Shown here piece after piece: positions 18,715 through 28,900 of a stretch of 30,915 nucleotides of DNA. Under the pieces are notes generated by a model. The model was given only the letters and a program-made list of their open reading frames with translations, was not told the DNA's origin and searched no databases. A program made the translations under genes and the position numbers. Location: positions 1 to 30,915 of the forward strand of contig CAZLMW010000098.1 of the NCBI GenBank assembly GCA_964560875.1, read 5' to 3'. The first letter of the stretch is position 1, and every line of letters starts with the position of its first letter. This DNA is from CAZLMW01 sp964560875. GTDB taxonomy: Bacteria; Myxococcota_A; UBA9042.

Positions 18715-21700
18715 GTGACGACAACTTCGCGTCGCACGATCGCGCTCCTCGGGTTTTGCGCCGCGCTGGTAGCGGGCGGATGCGGCGATGACACGGGCCA
18801 AACAGATGCGACCGCCGACGCAGGCACGCTGTCCCAGGATGTCGCTAAAGGCGATCTGGGCGGCGTCAACGCGGACGCGGCGGACACGGCGGACACGACG
18901 GCGCCCGATGTGCAGCCCCAATGCAAGACAGAAGCGGACTGCCCAGCGCCGTCGGACGGCTGCCACAAGTCGGTATGCATGGCCTCGGGGACCTGCGCTT
19001 TTGCGCCGGCCGCTGACGGGAAAAGCTGCGACGACGGCAACACCTGCACGGCGGGGGAGAGCTGCCAGGCCGGCGTCTGCAGCGGCGGCAAGCCATCGTG
19101 CGGATGCAAGACGAGCGCCGACTGCGCCAAGTCCGAAGACGGCAACGCCTGCAACGGCACCCTGTACTGCGACCACAGCGGCGCGGAAGGCGTCTGCAAG
19201 GTCAATCCGTCGACGATCGTGACCTGCGCCAAGCTCGACGAGCCCTGTCGCGCCAACAGCTGCGATCCCAAGACAGGCGCCTGCAAGATCACGCCGACCG
19301 GCGATGGCAAACCGTGCGACGACGGTGTCGCGTGCACGGAAAAGGACGTCTGCAAGGCCGGTAAGTGCGCGGCCGGCACGTCGGTCTGCGACTGCAAGAC
19401 GCACGCGGATTGCCTGGCCAAGGACGACGGCAACCTGTGCAACGGGACTTTGTATTGCGACACGTCGGAGTTTCCGTACACCTGCGAGGTCAACGAAGCG
19501 ACCACCATCAGCTGCGCGGCGACCGACGATACGGCGTGCCGGGTCAACACCTGCGATCCCAAGACGGGCGCGTGCGGGATGGTCGACCTGCCGCCGTCGA
19601 CGACGTGCACCGATGGCGATGCATGTTCGATGGACGACCGCTGCAAGGACGGCGCGTGCGCGAGCGGCAAGAACGTCTGCCCGTGCAAAGCCGATAAGGA
19701 CTGCGCGAGCCTTGACCCGAAGAACGTGTGCCTCGGCAAGATGTTCTGCGACCTCAGCGCCGCCAGTCCCGGTTGCCGCATCAACCCGGCATCCGTCGTG
19801 GACTGTCCAGACTCCGGCGACAATCCCTGCCGGGCCAACACCTGTGAGCCGGCCTCGGGCATCTGCAAAGTGGTGCCGCTCAAGGAAGGCAAGCCCTGCA
19901 CCGACGGAAACAAGTGCACCGAGGGCGACGTGTGCAAGGCCGGCTCGTGCGCGGCGGGTAAATTCACCTGCAAATGCACGACGGACGCTGGTTGTGCGGC
20001 GTTCGAGGACGGCAACGCCTGCAACGGGACGCTCTACTGCGACAAGGCCAAGGCGCCGTTCCGCTGCCGGGTCAACCCCAGCTCGATCGTCGCCTGTCCA
20101 CAAGCCGACGACCCCGTGTGCTCGCGCCGAATTTGCCAGCCGAAGTCGGGTTCGTGCGCGGTCGTCGCGCAAAATGAGGGCGGCAAGTGCGACGCAGACG
20201 GGACAGCGTGCACGCCGGACGACCGCTGCAAGGCGGGGACGTGCACGGCGGGCGCCAACATCTGCCCGTGCGCCAAGAACGGCGACTGCGCCAAACACGA
20301 CGATGGCGACAAGTGCAACGGCACGCTCTTTTGCAGCAAGCTGACCGTGCCATCGGTATGCAAGGTCGACCCCAACTCGCTGGTGCATTGTCCCAAGGGC
20401 GACGACACGCTCTGCGCGGCGAGTGTTTGCGATCCCAAGTCGGGCGCGTGCGGCCAGCAACCGCGCAACCAGGGCCACCTCTGCAACGCGGACAACAACG
20501 TGTGCACGGCGGACGACGCCTGCGATCTCGGGACGTGCGTCACGGGCACCAACGCGTGCGCGTGCACCGAGGACAAGGACTGCGCCACGTCCGAGGACGG
20601 CGACGTCTGCAACGGCACGTTGTATTGCGACAAGACCGCGCTGCCGTTCGCGTGCAAGGTCAACCCGGCGACCGTCATCACGTGCAAAAAGAAGGGCGAC
20701 GCGGCCTGTTCGGCGGCGAGCTGTGACGCCAAGACCGGCGCGTGTTCGTCGACGGTTGCCCAGGACGGTGCGGCTTGCGATGACGGGGTCAAGTGCACGG
20801 TTGGCGACACCTGCAAGGCGGGGTCATGCCAGCCTGGAGCGGCGGTTTGTGGCTGCGCGACGGACTCGGACTGCGCCAAGATCGACGACGCCGACCTGTG
20901 CAACGCGCCGTTGGTCTGCGACAAGTCGGGCAAGTCGGCGGTCTGCAAGCCCGACGCGTCAAAGATCGTGAGCTGCCCGGCCAAGAAGCTCGCGTGCGCC
21001 GAACATCGCTGCGATCCCAAGGACGGCGCGTGCAAGGACATTGCGGTGGCCGCCAAGCAGGGTGGGCCGTGCACCGATGGCAACGCTTGCACGACCGGCG
21101 ATCGTTGCAAGGGAGTTTCATGCGCGCCGACGGGCAAGCTGGCCTGCGACGACAACAACCCGTGCACGTCCGATAGCTGCGACGCGCTCAAGGGTTGTCA
21201 GCACGCGGCGTCCAAGGCGCCTTGCGAAGACGGCGACAAGTGCACGACCGGCGACACCTGCGGCGGCGGCAAGTGCGCGCCGGGGACCAAGCGGGTGTGC
21301 GACGACGGCAACGCGTGCACCACCGACGCTTGCGCGCCGTTTACCGGCAAATGTGCCGCGCCGTTCAAGCCCGGATCGTGTGACGACAACAACGCGTGCA
21401 CACTCGCGGATGCCTGCACGTTGGTCACCGCCAGCCAACCCGCGGGCCCGACGAGCGCGGAGTGCTCCGGCAAGGCGCGCGATTGCAACGACCTCAACGA
21501 CTGTACGTCCGACTTCTGCCAGTCGGGCAAGGGCTGTGTGCACAACACGGTCGCGGGGGCGTGCGAGGACGGCAACAAGTGTACGACGGGCGATTTCTGC
21601 GTCGGCAAGACCTGCACGAAGGGCAAGTTTCTGATCTGCGACGACGGCAACCTGTGCACGCAAGACGTCTGCGCGTCCAAGGCGGGCTGCGTCGCCAAAC

Positions 21701-24700
21701 CGCACAGCCAACCGTGCAGTGACGGCAACCCGTGCACCAAGGGCGACGTCTGCGCCAAGGGTGTGTGCAAGCCCGGGGCCTTCATCTGCGCGTGCAAGGT
21801 CGACCAGGACTGCGCGAAGAAGGACGACGGCAACCCGTGCAACGGCACGCTCATGTGCAACAAGCAGGGTTCGTGCGCCGTCAAACCCGGCAGCGTGATC
21901 TCCTGCAAGCCGACCGGATCGCCGTGCACGGCCGCCAACTGCAACCCCAAGGACGGCAAGTGCGTGGTCAGCGCGGTCAACAGCGGCGGCGGCTGCAATG
22001 CGGACAACAGCGCGTGCACGGCGGGCGACTCGTGCGACAGCGGCACCTGCAAGAAGGGCAAAGCGCTGGTGTGCAACGACGGCAACCCGTGCACATTTGA
22101 TACCTGCAGCGCCGCGACAGGCTGTGTCTTCGCGCCCACCACCGCGAGCTGCGACGACGGCGACGCGTGCACGGTCAATGACAGCTGCGCCAAGGGTTCG
22201 TGCCAGCCCGGCAAGGCCCGTGCGTGCGACGATGGCAAGGTCTGTACGACCGACGCCTGCGACAAGTTGAAGGGTTGTGTCACGAGCGCGAACACGGCCG
22301 CTTGCAACGACAACAACGCGTGCACGACCGCGGACAGCTGCAAGGCGGGCGCATGTGTCGGCGGCGCAGCGCCCAATTGCGACGACAACAACCCGTGCAC
22401 CAACGACGGCTGCGACAAGCTGAAGGGATGCACGAAGCTCGCCAACGCGGCGTCGTGCGAGGACGGCAACAAGTGCACGCTCGGAGACAACTGCAAGGGG
22501 GGCGCGTGCGTTTCTGGCGCCAAGAAGGTGTGCGACGACAACCACGCGTGCACCAACGACGTGTGCCAGGCGAAGACCGGCGCGTGTCAGTCGGTGGCCA
22601 TCAGCGGCAGCTGCAGCGACGGCAGCTTGTGCACCAAGGGTGACGCGTGTGTCGCTGGTGTCTGCAAGCCGGGGGCCAAGGTCGACTGCGACGACGCCAA
22701 CGAGTGCACGATCGACCAGTGCAAGGCGCTGTCCGGCTGCCACCAGGCGCCTGCTGCGGGGTCGTGCGACGACGGCAACGGGTGCACAGTCGGGGAGCAG
22801 TGCGAGAATCGCATCTGCAAGAGCGGCAAGCCGCGCGTCTGCAACGACAACAACGTGTGCACAGCCGATTCGTGCGACCCGGAGGTCAAGGGCGGCTGCG
22901 TGGTCAAGCCGATCGCGGGCTCGTGCGACGACGGCAACCCCTGCACCCAGGCCGACGCGTGCTCCGTGGGCGCGTGCAAGCCCGGCAACAACGTGTGCGG
23001 CTGCACCAAGACCACCGACTGCGCGGGCAAGGAAGACGGCAACGCCTGCAACGGCACGCTGGTCTGCGACACCGGCAAGATCCCCTATACGTGCAAGGTC
23101 GATCCGAAGACCGTGGTGAGCTGCGACAAATCCGGCGACACCATCTGCAAGCACAACGTCTGCGCCGAGGTGACGGGCAAGTGTGCGGCCGCGGCACGAA
23201 ACAACGGCGCTTCATGCGACGCGGACGGCGACAAGTGCACGGGCGGCGACGCGTGCGCGACCGGGACCTGCACCGCTGGGGCCAAGCTCGATTGCAACGA
23301 CAAGAACCCGTGCACCGACGACAGCTGCGCCAAGGCGAAGGGCTGCGTGAACATCAACAACGGCAAGGTCTGCAGCGACGGCAACGCGTGTACGACAAAG
23401 GACGTGTGCACCAACGGCTCATGCATCGCGGTGGGCAAGCTCGATTGCGACGACAAGAACGTGTGCACCACCGACTCATGCAACACCGTGTCCGGCTGCG
23501 TCAACGCCGCCAACGCCAACCCGTGCGACGACAACAACCCGTGCACGACCACCGACCGATGCGCCAAGAAGGTCTGCGTGGGCAGCGGCCCGCGCGGGTG
23601 CAACGACAACAACGTGTGCACCACCGATACATGCAGCCCCAAGGTCAGCGGCGGCTGCGTCAACACGGACAACACCGTGTCGTGCGACGACAACAGCAAG
23701 TGCACCAAGGTCGACACCTGCACGTCTGGATCTTGCGTGGGCACGACGCCGCTCACGTGCAACGACAACAACGACTGCACGACCGATTCGTGTGTCGCGG
23801 CGACCGGCTGCAAGTACGTGTCCAACACGTCCTCGTGCGACGACGCCAACCAATGCACGACCGTCGACACGTGCAGCGGCGGCAAATGCGTCGGGTCGAC
23901 CGCGCCCAATTGCGACGACAAGAACGAGTGCACGGCCGACAGCTGCGCGTCGTCCAAGGGTTGCATCAACACGGCGCTGAACAACACGCCCTGCAACGAC
24001 GGCGACAAGTGCAAGGACAATGACAGCTGCGCGACCGGATTCTGTGTCGGCAAAACAACGGTCTCCTGCAGCGACGGCAACCCGTGCACCAACGACACCT
24101 GCGACCCGAGCACCGGCTGCAGCAACGAGAACACGACCGGGCCGTGCGACGACAACAACAAGTGCACGACGACCGACATGTGCACCGGCGGAAAGTGCGC
24201 GGGCAGCGGCGCCCAGAGCTGCGACGACATCAACGCGTGCACGACCGACACCTGCGACCCGGCCAAGGGCTGCCAGAATGTCGCCGCGGCCGGAACCTGC
24301 GACGACGGCGACAAGTGCACGACCGGCGATAAGTGCGGCAGCGGATTCTGTGTCGGCGGCCCGGCGCCCAACTGCGACGACGGCAACGTCTGCACCAACG
24401 ATTCGTGCGACATGGCGATCGGTTGCCAGAACATGCAGACGCCCATGCCGTGCGACGACGGCAACAAGTGCACGACGGCGGACACGTGCATCGGCGGGGT
24501 GTGCAAGGCCGGCATCGCGACGGTCTGCGACGACGGCAACGGGTGCACACTTGATTCCTGCGACCCCAAGCTGGGCTGTCAGACCAAGAACAACGACGGC
24601 GCCGCGTGCAGCATCATGGGGACGTGCGCGACCGGCGTTTGTTCGGGCGGTGCGTGCAAGGTCTCGTCGAAGTCGCGGCTCTTCGCGGCGACCAGCGGCG

Positions 24701-25941
24701 GCAAGGGCTTGGAGATCGCCTACGATGTCGTGCCGTTGAGCGACGGCACCTGGGCGACCGCGGGAAGCACGGCGAGCACCTCGGGCGGCGATGACGATGG
24801 CAACTTCGTCGTCTGGACGTCGGCGGGCGTCGTGAAGGTGAACAAGCGCTTCGGGACGGCGGTCAACAAGGACTTCTTCCGTGGGCTGACGGTCGCCAAG
24901 GACGGGACACTCGTGTTGGCGGGCGGCACCGCGACCAAAGCGGTTGGGCAACGCGACTTCTGGTTGGTCAAGGTCAAGATCGACGGCACCCAGGTTTGGG
25001 AGGTCCGGCGTGGCACGACCAAGAATGACCTGCTCAACGACGTGATGACGGCGGCCAACGGCGACATCGTGACGGTCGGACTCAGCGGCAACGGCAGCTC
25101 GCAGTCGGCGGAGATGATGCGCTACACCACGGCCGGAAAGTTTCTGTGGTCGAAGACGTGGTTTGGAACCAAGAAAGACGTCGGCCAGGCCGTCGCGGAG
25201 ACGCCCAAGGGCGAGCTGGTGATGGTCGGGTGGACCCAGTCGAAGACGAACAGCCGCGATGCCCTGTTGGTGAAGATGTCCGCGGCCGGCAAGCAGGTGC
25301 TGGCGATGACGTGGGGCAGCACAACGCTCGACGAGAGGGCGCGGGATGTCACCGCGGAGAGCGACGGCCTGGTCATCGCGGGCGGCAAGCACCTGACGAC
25401 GACCAACCGACAGCTCTGGATAACCAAGCGCGACACGACCAGCGGCAAACTGCTGTGGGAATACACCTACGGCAGCGGCGGCACCGGGTTCGCGTTCGCG
25501 CGAGCGATCGTGAAGCTGCCAACGGGCTACGGGCTCATCGGCGAGCGGCGCGGCTCGTCGGGATCCACGTTGGCCGCGATGTTGATGTACCGTGTCACCG
25601 GCGACGGCAGGCAGCTCTGGTCCGGTTCGATCGGCGGCACCGGCGTCGAAGCTGGTTATGGCGCGTTTGGGGTGTCCAACGGCGATATCGTCGCGTCCGG
25701 CACGACCTCGGCGAGCGGCGCGGGTGGCGGCGATGCGTGGCTGGTGCGCATGAACTCGTGGGGCCACACGACCTGCACCAACGCGGGGATGTGCGGCTCG
25801 TTCAACGCCGCGGACTGCGACGACAAAGACCCGTGCACGCTCGACGATTGCACCGTGTCGTCGGGCTGCGTGAGCAAGAAGGTGCCCGACGGCTACGTCT
25901 GCGGCGTCGGCAAGGTCTGCAAGGCGGGGTTGTGTCTGTGA
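18715..25941 (+). CDS. Giant cysteine-rich modular lipoprotein with beta-propeller-like domain
   Basis: About 2408 residues from GTG 18715. The open frame extends much further upstream, but through the kinase antisense and the gap. This start gives a compact lipoprotein signal ending LVAGGC (Cys23); GTG 18673 is an alternative. An acidic Asp/Ala/Thr tether runs to about residue 65. Residues ~65-1980 are disulfide-rich modules of two kinds. Long modules contain CNGTLYCD-xxxxP-xxCKVNP-xxxxxC and CDPKTGAC; there are nine, the first seven in a row. Short modules are built on CDDGNxCTxDxC and GCxxxxxxxxC, very numerous from about 830 on. Residues ~1985-2350 lack cysteines and show repeated strands (GDIVTVGLSG, GELVMVGWTQ, GLVIAGGKH, GDIVASGTT), a PQQ/delta-60-like propeller. 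A last cysteine cap closes the protein (CDDKDPCTLDDC, ending KAGLCL). Expected to be anchored outside the cytoplasm. An adhesin, binding or structural role is inference. Confidence 0.93.
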   Translation: MTTTSRRTIALLGFCAALVAGGCGDDTGQTDATADAGTLSQDVAKGDLGGVNADAADTADTTAPDVQPQCKTEADCPAPSDGCHKSVCMASGTCAFAPAADGKSCDDGNTCTAGESCQAGVCSGGKPSCGCKTSADCAKSEDGNACNGTLYCDHSGAEGVCKVNPSTIVTCAKLDEPCRANSCDPKTGACKITPTGDGKPCDDGVACTEKDVCKAGKCAAGTSVCDCKTHADCLAKDDGNLCNGTLYCDTSEFPYTCEVNEATTISCAATDDTACRVNTCDPKTGACGMVDLPPSTTCTDGDACSMDDRCKDGACASGKNVCPCKADKDCASLDPKNVCLGKMFCDLSAASPGCRINPASVVDCPDSGDNPCRANTCEPASGICKVVPLKEGKPCTDGNKCTEGDVCKAGSCAAGKFTCKCTTDAGCAAFEDGNACNGTLYCDKAKAPFRCRVNPSSIVACPQADDPVCSRRICQPKSGSCAVVAQNEGGKCDADGTACTPDDRCKAGTCTAGANICPCAKNGDCAKHDDGDKCNGTLFCSKLTVPSVCKVDPNSLVHCPKGDDTLCAASVCDPKSGACGQQPRNQGHLCNADNNVCTADDACDLGTCVTGTNACACTEDKDCATSEDGDVCNGTLYCDKTALPFACKVNPATVITCKKKGDAACSAASCDAKTGACSSTVAQDGAACDDGVKCTVGDTCKAGSCQPGAAVCGCATDSDCAKIDDADLCNAPLVCDKSGKSAVCKPDASKIVSCPAKKLACAEHRCDPKDGACKDIAVAAKQGGPCTDGNACTTGDRCKGVSCAPTGKLACDDNNPCTSDSCDALKGCQHAASKAPCEDGDKCTTGDTCGGGKCAPGTKRVCDDGNACTTDACAPFTGKCAAPFKPGSCDDNNACTLADACTLVTASQPAGPTSAECSGKARDCNDLNDCTSDFCQSGKGCVHNTVAGACEDGNKCTTGDFCVGKTCTKGKFLICDDGNLCTQDVCASKAGCVAKPHSQPCSDGNPCTKGDVCAKGVCKPGAFICACKVDQDCAKKDDGNPCNGTLMCNKQGSCAVKPGSVISCKPTGSPCTAANCNPKDGKCVVSAVNSGGGCNADNSACTAGDSCDSGTCKKGKALVCNDGNPCTFDTCSAATGCVFAPTTASCDDGDACTVNDSCAKGSCQPGKARACDDGKVCTTDACDKLKGCVTSANTAACNDNNACTTADSCKAGACVGGAAPNCDDNNPCTNDGCDKLKGCTKLANAASCEDGNKCTLGDNCKGGACVSGAKKVCDDNHACTNDVCQAKTGACQSVAISGSCSDGSLCTKGDACVAGVCKPGAKVDCDDANECTIDQCKALSGCHQAPAAGSCDDGNGCTVGEQCENRICKSGKPRVCNDNNVCTADSCDPEVKGGCVVKPIAGSCDDGNPCTQADACSVGACKPGNNVCGCTKTTDCAGKEDGNACNGTLVCDTGKIPYTCKVDPKTVVSCDKSGDTICKHNVCAEVTGKCAAAARNNGASCDADGDKCTGGDACATGTCTAGAKLDCNDKNPCTDDSCAKAKGCVNINNGKVCSDGNACTTKDVCTNGSCIAVGKLDCDDKNVCTTDSCNTVSGCVNAANANPCDDNNPCTTTDRCAKKVCVGSGPRGCNDNNVCTTDTCSPKVSGGCVNTDNTVSCDDNSKCTKVDTCTSGSCVGTTPLTCNDNNDCTTDSCVAATGCKYVSNTSSCDDANQCTTVDTCSGGKCVGSTAPNCDDKNECTADSCASSKGCINTALNNTPCNDGDKCKDNDSCATGFCVGKTTVSCSDGNPCTNDTCDPSTGCSNENTTGPCDDNNKCTTTDMCTGGKCAGSGAQSCDDINACTTDTCDPAKGCQNVAAAGTCDDGDKCTTGDKCGSGFCVGGPAPNCDDGNVCTNDSCDMAIGCQNMQTPMPCDDGNKCTTADTCIGGVCKAGIATVCDDGNGCTLDSCDPKLGCQTKNNDGAACSIMGTCATGVCSGGACKVSSKSRLFAATSGGKGLEIAYDVVPLSDGTWATAGSTASTSGGDDDGNFVVWTSAGVVKVNKRFGTAVNKDFFRGLTVAKDGTLVLAGGTATKAVGQRDFWLVKVKIDGTQVWEVRRGTTKNDLLNDVMTAANGDIVTVGLSGNGSSQSAEMMRYTTAGKFLWSKTWFGTKKDVGQAVAETPKGELVMVGWTQSKTNSRDALLVKMSAAGKQVLAMTWGSTTLDERARDVTAESDGLVIAGGKHLTTTNRQLWITKRDTTSGKLLWEYTYGSGGTGFAFARAIVKLPTGYGLIGERRGSSGSTLAAMLMYRVTGDGRQLWSGSIGGTGVEAGYGAFGVSNGDIVASGTTSASGAGGGDAWLVRMNSWGHTTCTNAGMCGSFNAADCDDKDPCTLDDCTVSSGCVSKKVPDGYVCGVGKVCKAGLCL

Positions 25942-28900
25942 GCGGCGCCACGCGACGATCCCGCGGGTTGTTTGCGAGCGGCTCGCTGCTGGCGGCAGTG
26001 ATTTTCGCCTTCGGCTGCAGCGAAGACGTCACCGGGTCGACCGACGTGGCCGCGACCGAAGATGACACGACGGACACCGCCGCGAACGTGGACACGGGCG
26101 CGATCACCGAGGACGACGCCGGAAGCACGAGCGTTGACTCCGGGCCGGCGACTTCGATCGACATCGCCACGCTGCCAACGTGCGCGACCGACACCGATTG
26201 CGCGACGACGCCGTGTGCGGGCGCGCGGTGCGTCGACAAGGCGTGCATTCCGGTCCTCAAGGCCGACAAGACACCGTGCGACGACGGCGATGTGTGCACG
26301 CTCGCAGATGTGTGCAAGGCGGGCCAATGCGCAGCCGGCGCGGATACGTGCGGGTGCAAGGACGACGGCGATTGTGCGGCGTTCGAAGACGGCGACGCGT
26401 GCAACGGCACGCTGGGTTGCGTGAAGGCGAGCGGCAAGGCGTTTTGCGCGATCGACGCCAAGACGGAGGTCGACTGCCAAGACGCTGGCAAGCCCTGCAA
26501 ACCCGCCAACTGCGACGCGAAGACGGGCAAGTGTGAGCTCGGCAGCGACCCGGACGGGACGCTTTGTGACGATGGCCAGCCATGCACGATCGACACCTTG
26601 TGCAAGGGCGGCTCGTGCGTCGCGGGCGGGAGCCTGTGCGGCTGCCAGGTCACAGCGGACTGCGCGGCCAAGGATGACGGCGATGTCTGCAACGGCTCGC
26701 TGTTTTGCGACACGTCGGCGTTTCCCTACAGCTGCAAGACGAACGAAGCGACGGTCGTGACGTGCCCGGACTATGCCGACACGCCTTGCTCGAAGAACAC
26801 GTGCGACCCCAAGAACGGCGGTTGTACGGTCGTCGCCAAGCCCAATGGCGCGCCCTGTGAGGACGGCAGCGTGTGCACCAAGGGCGACACCTGCCTGCTC
26901 GATGTCTGCCAGCCCGGTGTGTCGACGTGCCCGTGCATCGAGGACAGCGACTGTGCGGCGAAGGAGGACGGCGATGCGTGCAACGGCACGTTGTTTTGCA
27001 ACATCACGTTGAAGACGCCGAGCTGCCAGGTGAACCCGGCGACGCTGGTCGCGTGTCCCAAGTTGGGCGATGAGATCTGCGCGACGACCGATTGCGCGCC
27101 GCAGACTGGCAAGTGCATCGCCAAGCCGATCGCGGAGAACAAGCCCTGCGACGACGGCAACCCGTGCAGCACCGGCGAGGCGTGTCACAAGGGCAGCTGC
27201 GACGGCGGCGCAAACACCTGCGCGTGCGAGGCCGACAAGGACTGCGCCAGCAAAGAGGACGGCAGCCTCTGCAACGGCACGCTGTACTGCGACAAGTCCA
27301 ACGCGCCGTTCCGATGCAAGGTCAACCCGACGACCATCGTGACGTGCAAAGACGGCGACGACACGCCGTGTCTGCGCAACACCTGCGCGGCCAAGACCGG
27401 CGTGTGTTCGATGGCGGCGATCAACGAAAACGGGCCGTGCGAGGCTGACGGCAACCCCTGTACCGCGGGAGATTCGTGCGCCAAGGGCCTGTGCGTCGCG
27501 AGCGCCAACAGCTGCCAGTGCCAGGCCAACGCCGACTGCGCCAAGTTCGAGGACGGAAACCTCTGCAACGGCACGCTCTACTGCGACAAGTCGGCCAAGA
27601 CCCACGTCTGCCGGGTCAACCCGAAGACGGTCGTGACCTGCCCAATAGTCGACGACACCACGTGCGCCGAAAACCGCTGCGATCCCAAGGCGGGCATCTG
27701 CAAGAAGACGCCGATTCAACAAGGCTGGCCGTGCGACGCCGATGCCAACCTGTGCACCGCCGACGACGCGTGTGACCTCGGCGAGTGCGTGACCGGCACG
27801 AACCTGTGCGCTTGCACCAAGGACGCCGACTGCGGTGCCAAGGAAGACGGCGATATCTGCAACGGCACGTTGTATTGCGACAAGACCGCGCAGCCCTTCG
27901 TCTGCCGGGTCAATCCCAAGACGGTCGTGGCGTGCGAGACCGCCAGCGACGGACCGTGTGAGGAAAACCGCTGCGACAAGAAGAAGGGCACGTGTACGAA
28001 GGCGCCGCTGCCCGATTTCGGGGCGTGTAGCGACGGCGACAACTGCACCGCAGGTGACGTATGCAAGTCCGGCTCCTGCCAGCCGGGTACGGCCATTTGT
28101 GGCTGCAAGAGCGACGGGGATTGCGCCGCGTTCGAAGACGGCAACGCCTGCAACGGCACGTTGGTTTGCGACAAGCTCACGTTTCCCTTCACCTGCAAGA
28201 TCGACGTCGCGACGCTGGTGACCTGCCCGGCTGACAACGAGACCTGCGCCGACTTCGTGTGTTCACCGGGCACTGGAAAATGCGCGCTTGCAGCCGCGCC
28301 TGGCGCGACGAACAAGGCGTGTGATGACGGCGACGCGTGCACCGCGAAGTCGGTGTGCAACAACGGCAGCTGCGTGGGCGTTGGGGCGGTTGATTGCGAC
28401 GACAACAACCCGTGCACCAACGAGAGCTGTGTCGCGTCGGTCGGCTGTCTCTACGTGCCCAACGCTGCGCCATGCGACGACGGCAACGCGTGCACCAAGG
28501 GCGACACCTGCAAGACCAACGCGTGCGCGCCCGGCAAGGCGGTAAGCTGCGAAGACGGCAACCCGTGCACGGGGGACAGCTGCGATTCCAAGACCGGCAA
28601 GTGCCTGGTCAAACCGATCGCGGGAAGCTGCGAAGACGGCAATACCTGCACCCTGTCCGACGCGTGCAAGGCGGGCGTCTGCGGCGGCAAGGCGCGGGTG
28701 TGCGACGACAGCAACGCGTGCACCTCCGACTCGTGCGACGCCGGCAAGGGCTGTCTGTTCAAGCCGACGAGCGGGGCGTGCGACGACGGAAACGTCTGCA
28801 CCACTGGCGATTCATGTTCGGGCGGCAAGTGCCTGGCCGGCAAGACCATCAGCTGCGACGACAACAACCCGTGCACCAAGGACTTCTGCCACGCCGCCAA

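Noticed and set aside
21118..25767. Long minus-strand frames opposite the giant lipoprotein (678 and 763 codons)
   Set aside because: They are antisense shadows of a repetitive GC-rich gene. The products are Ala/Arg/Val low-complexity text without recognisable domains, ribosome sites or operon logic.
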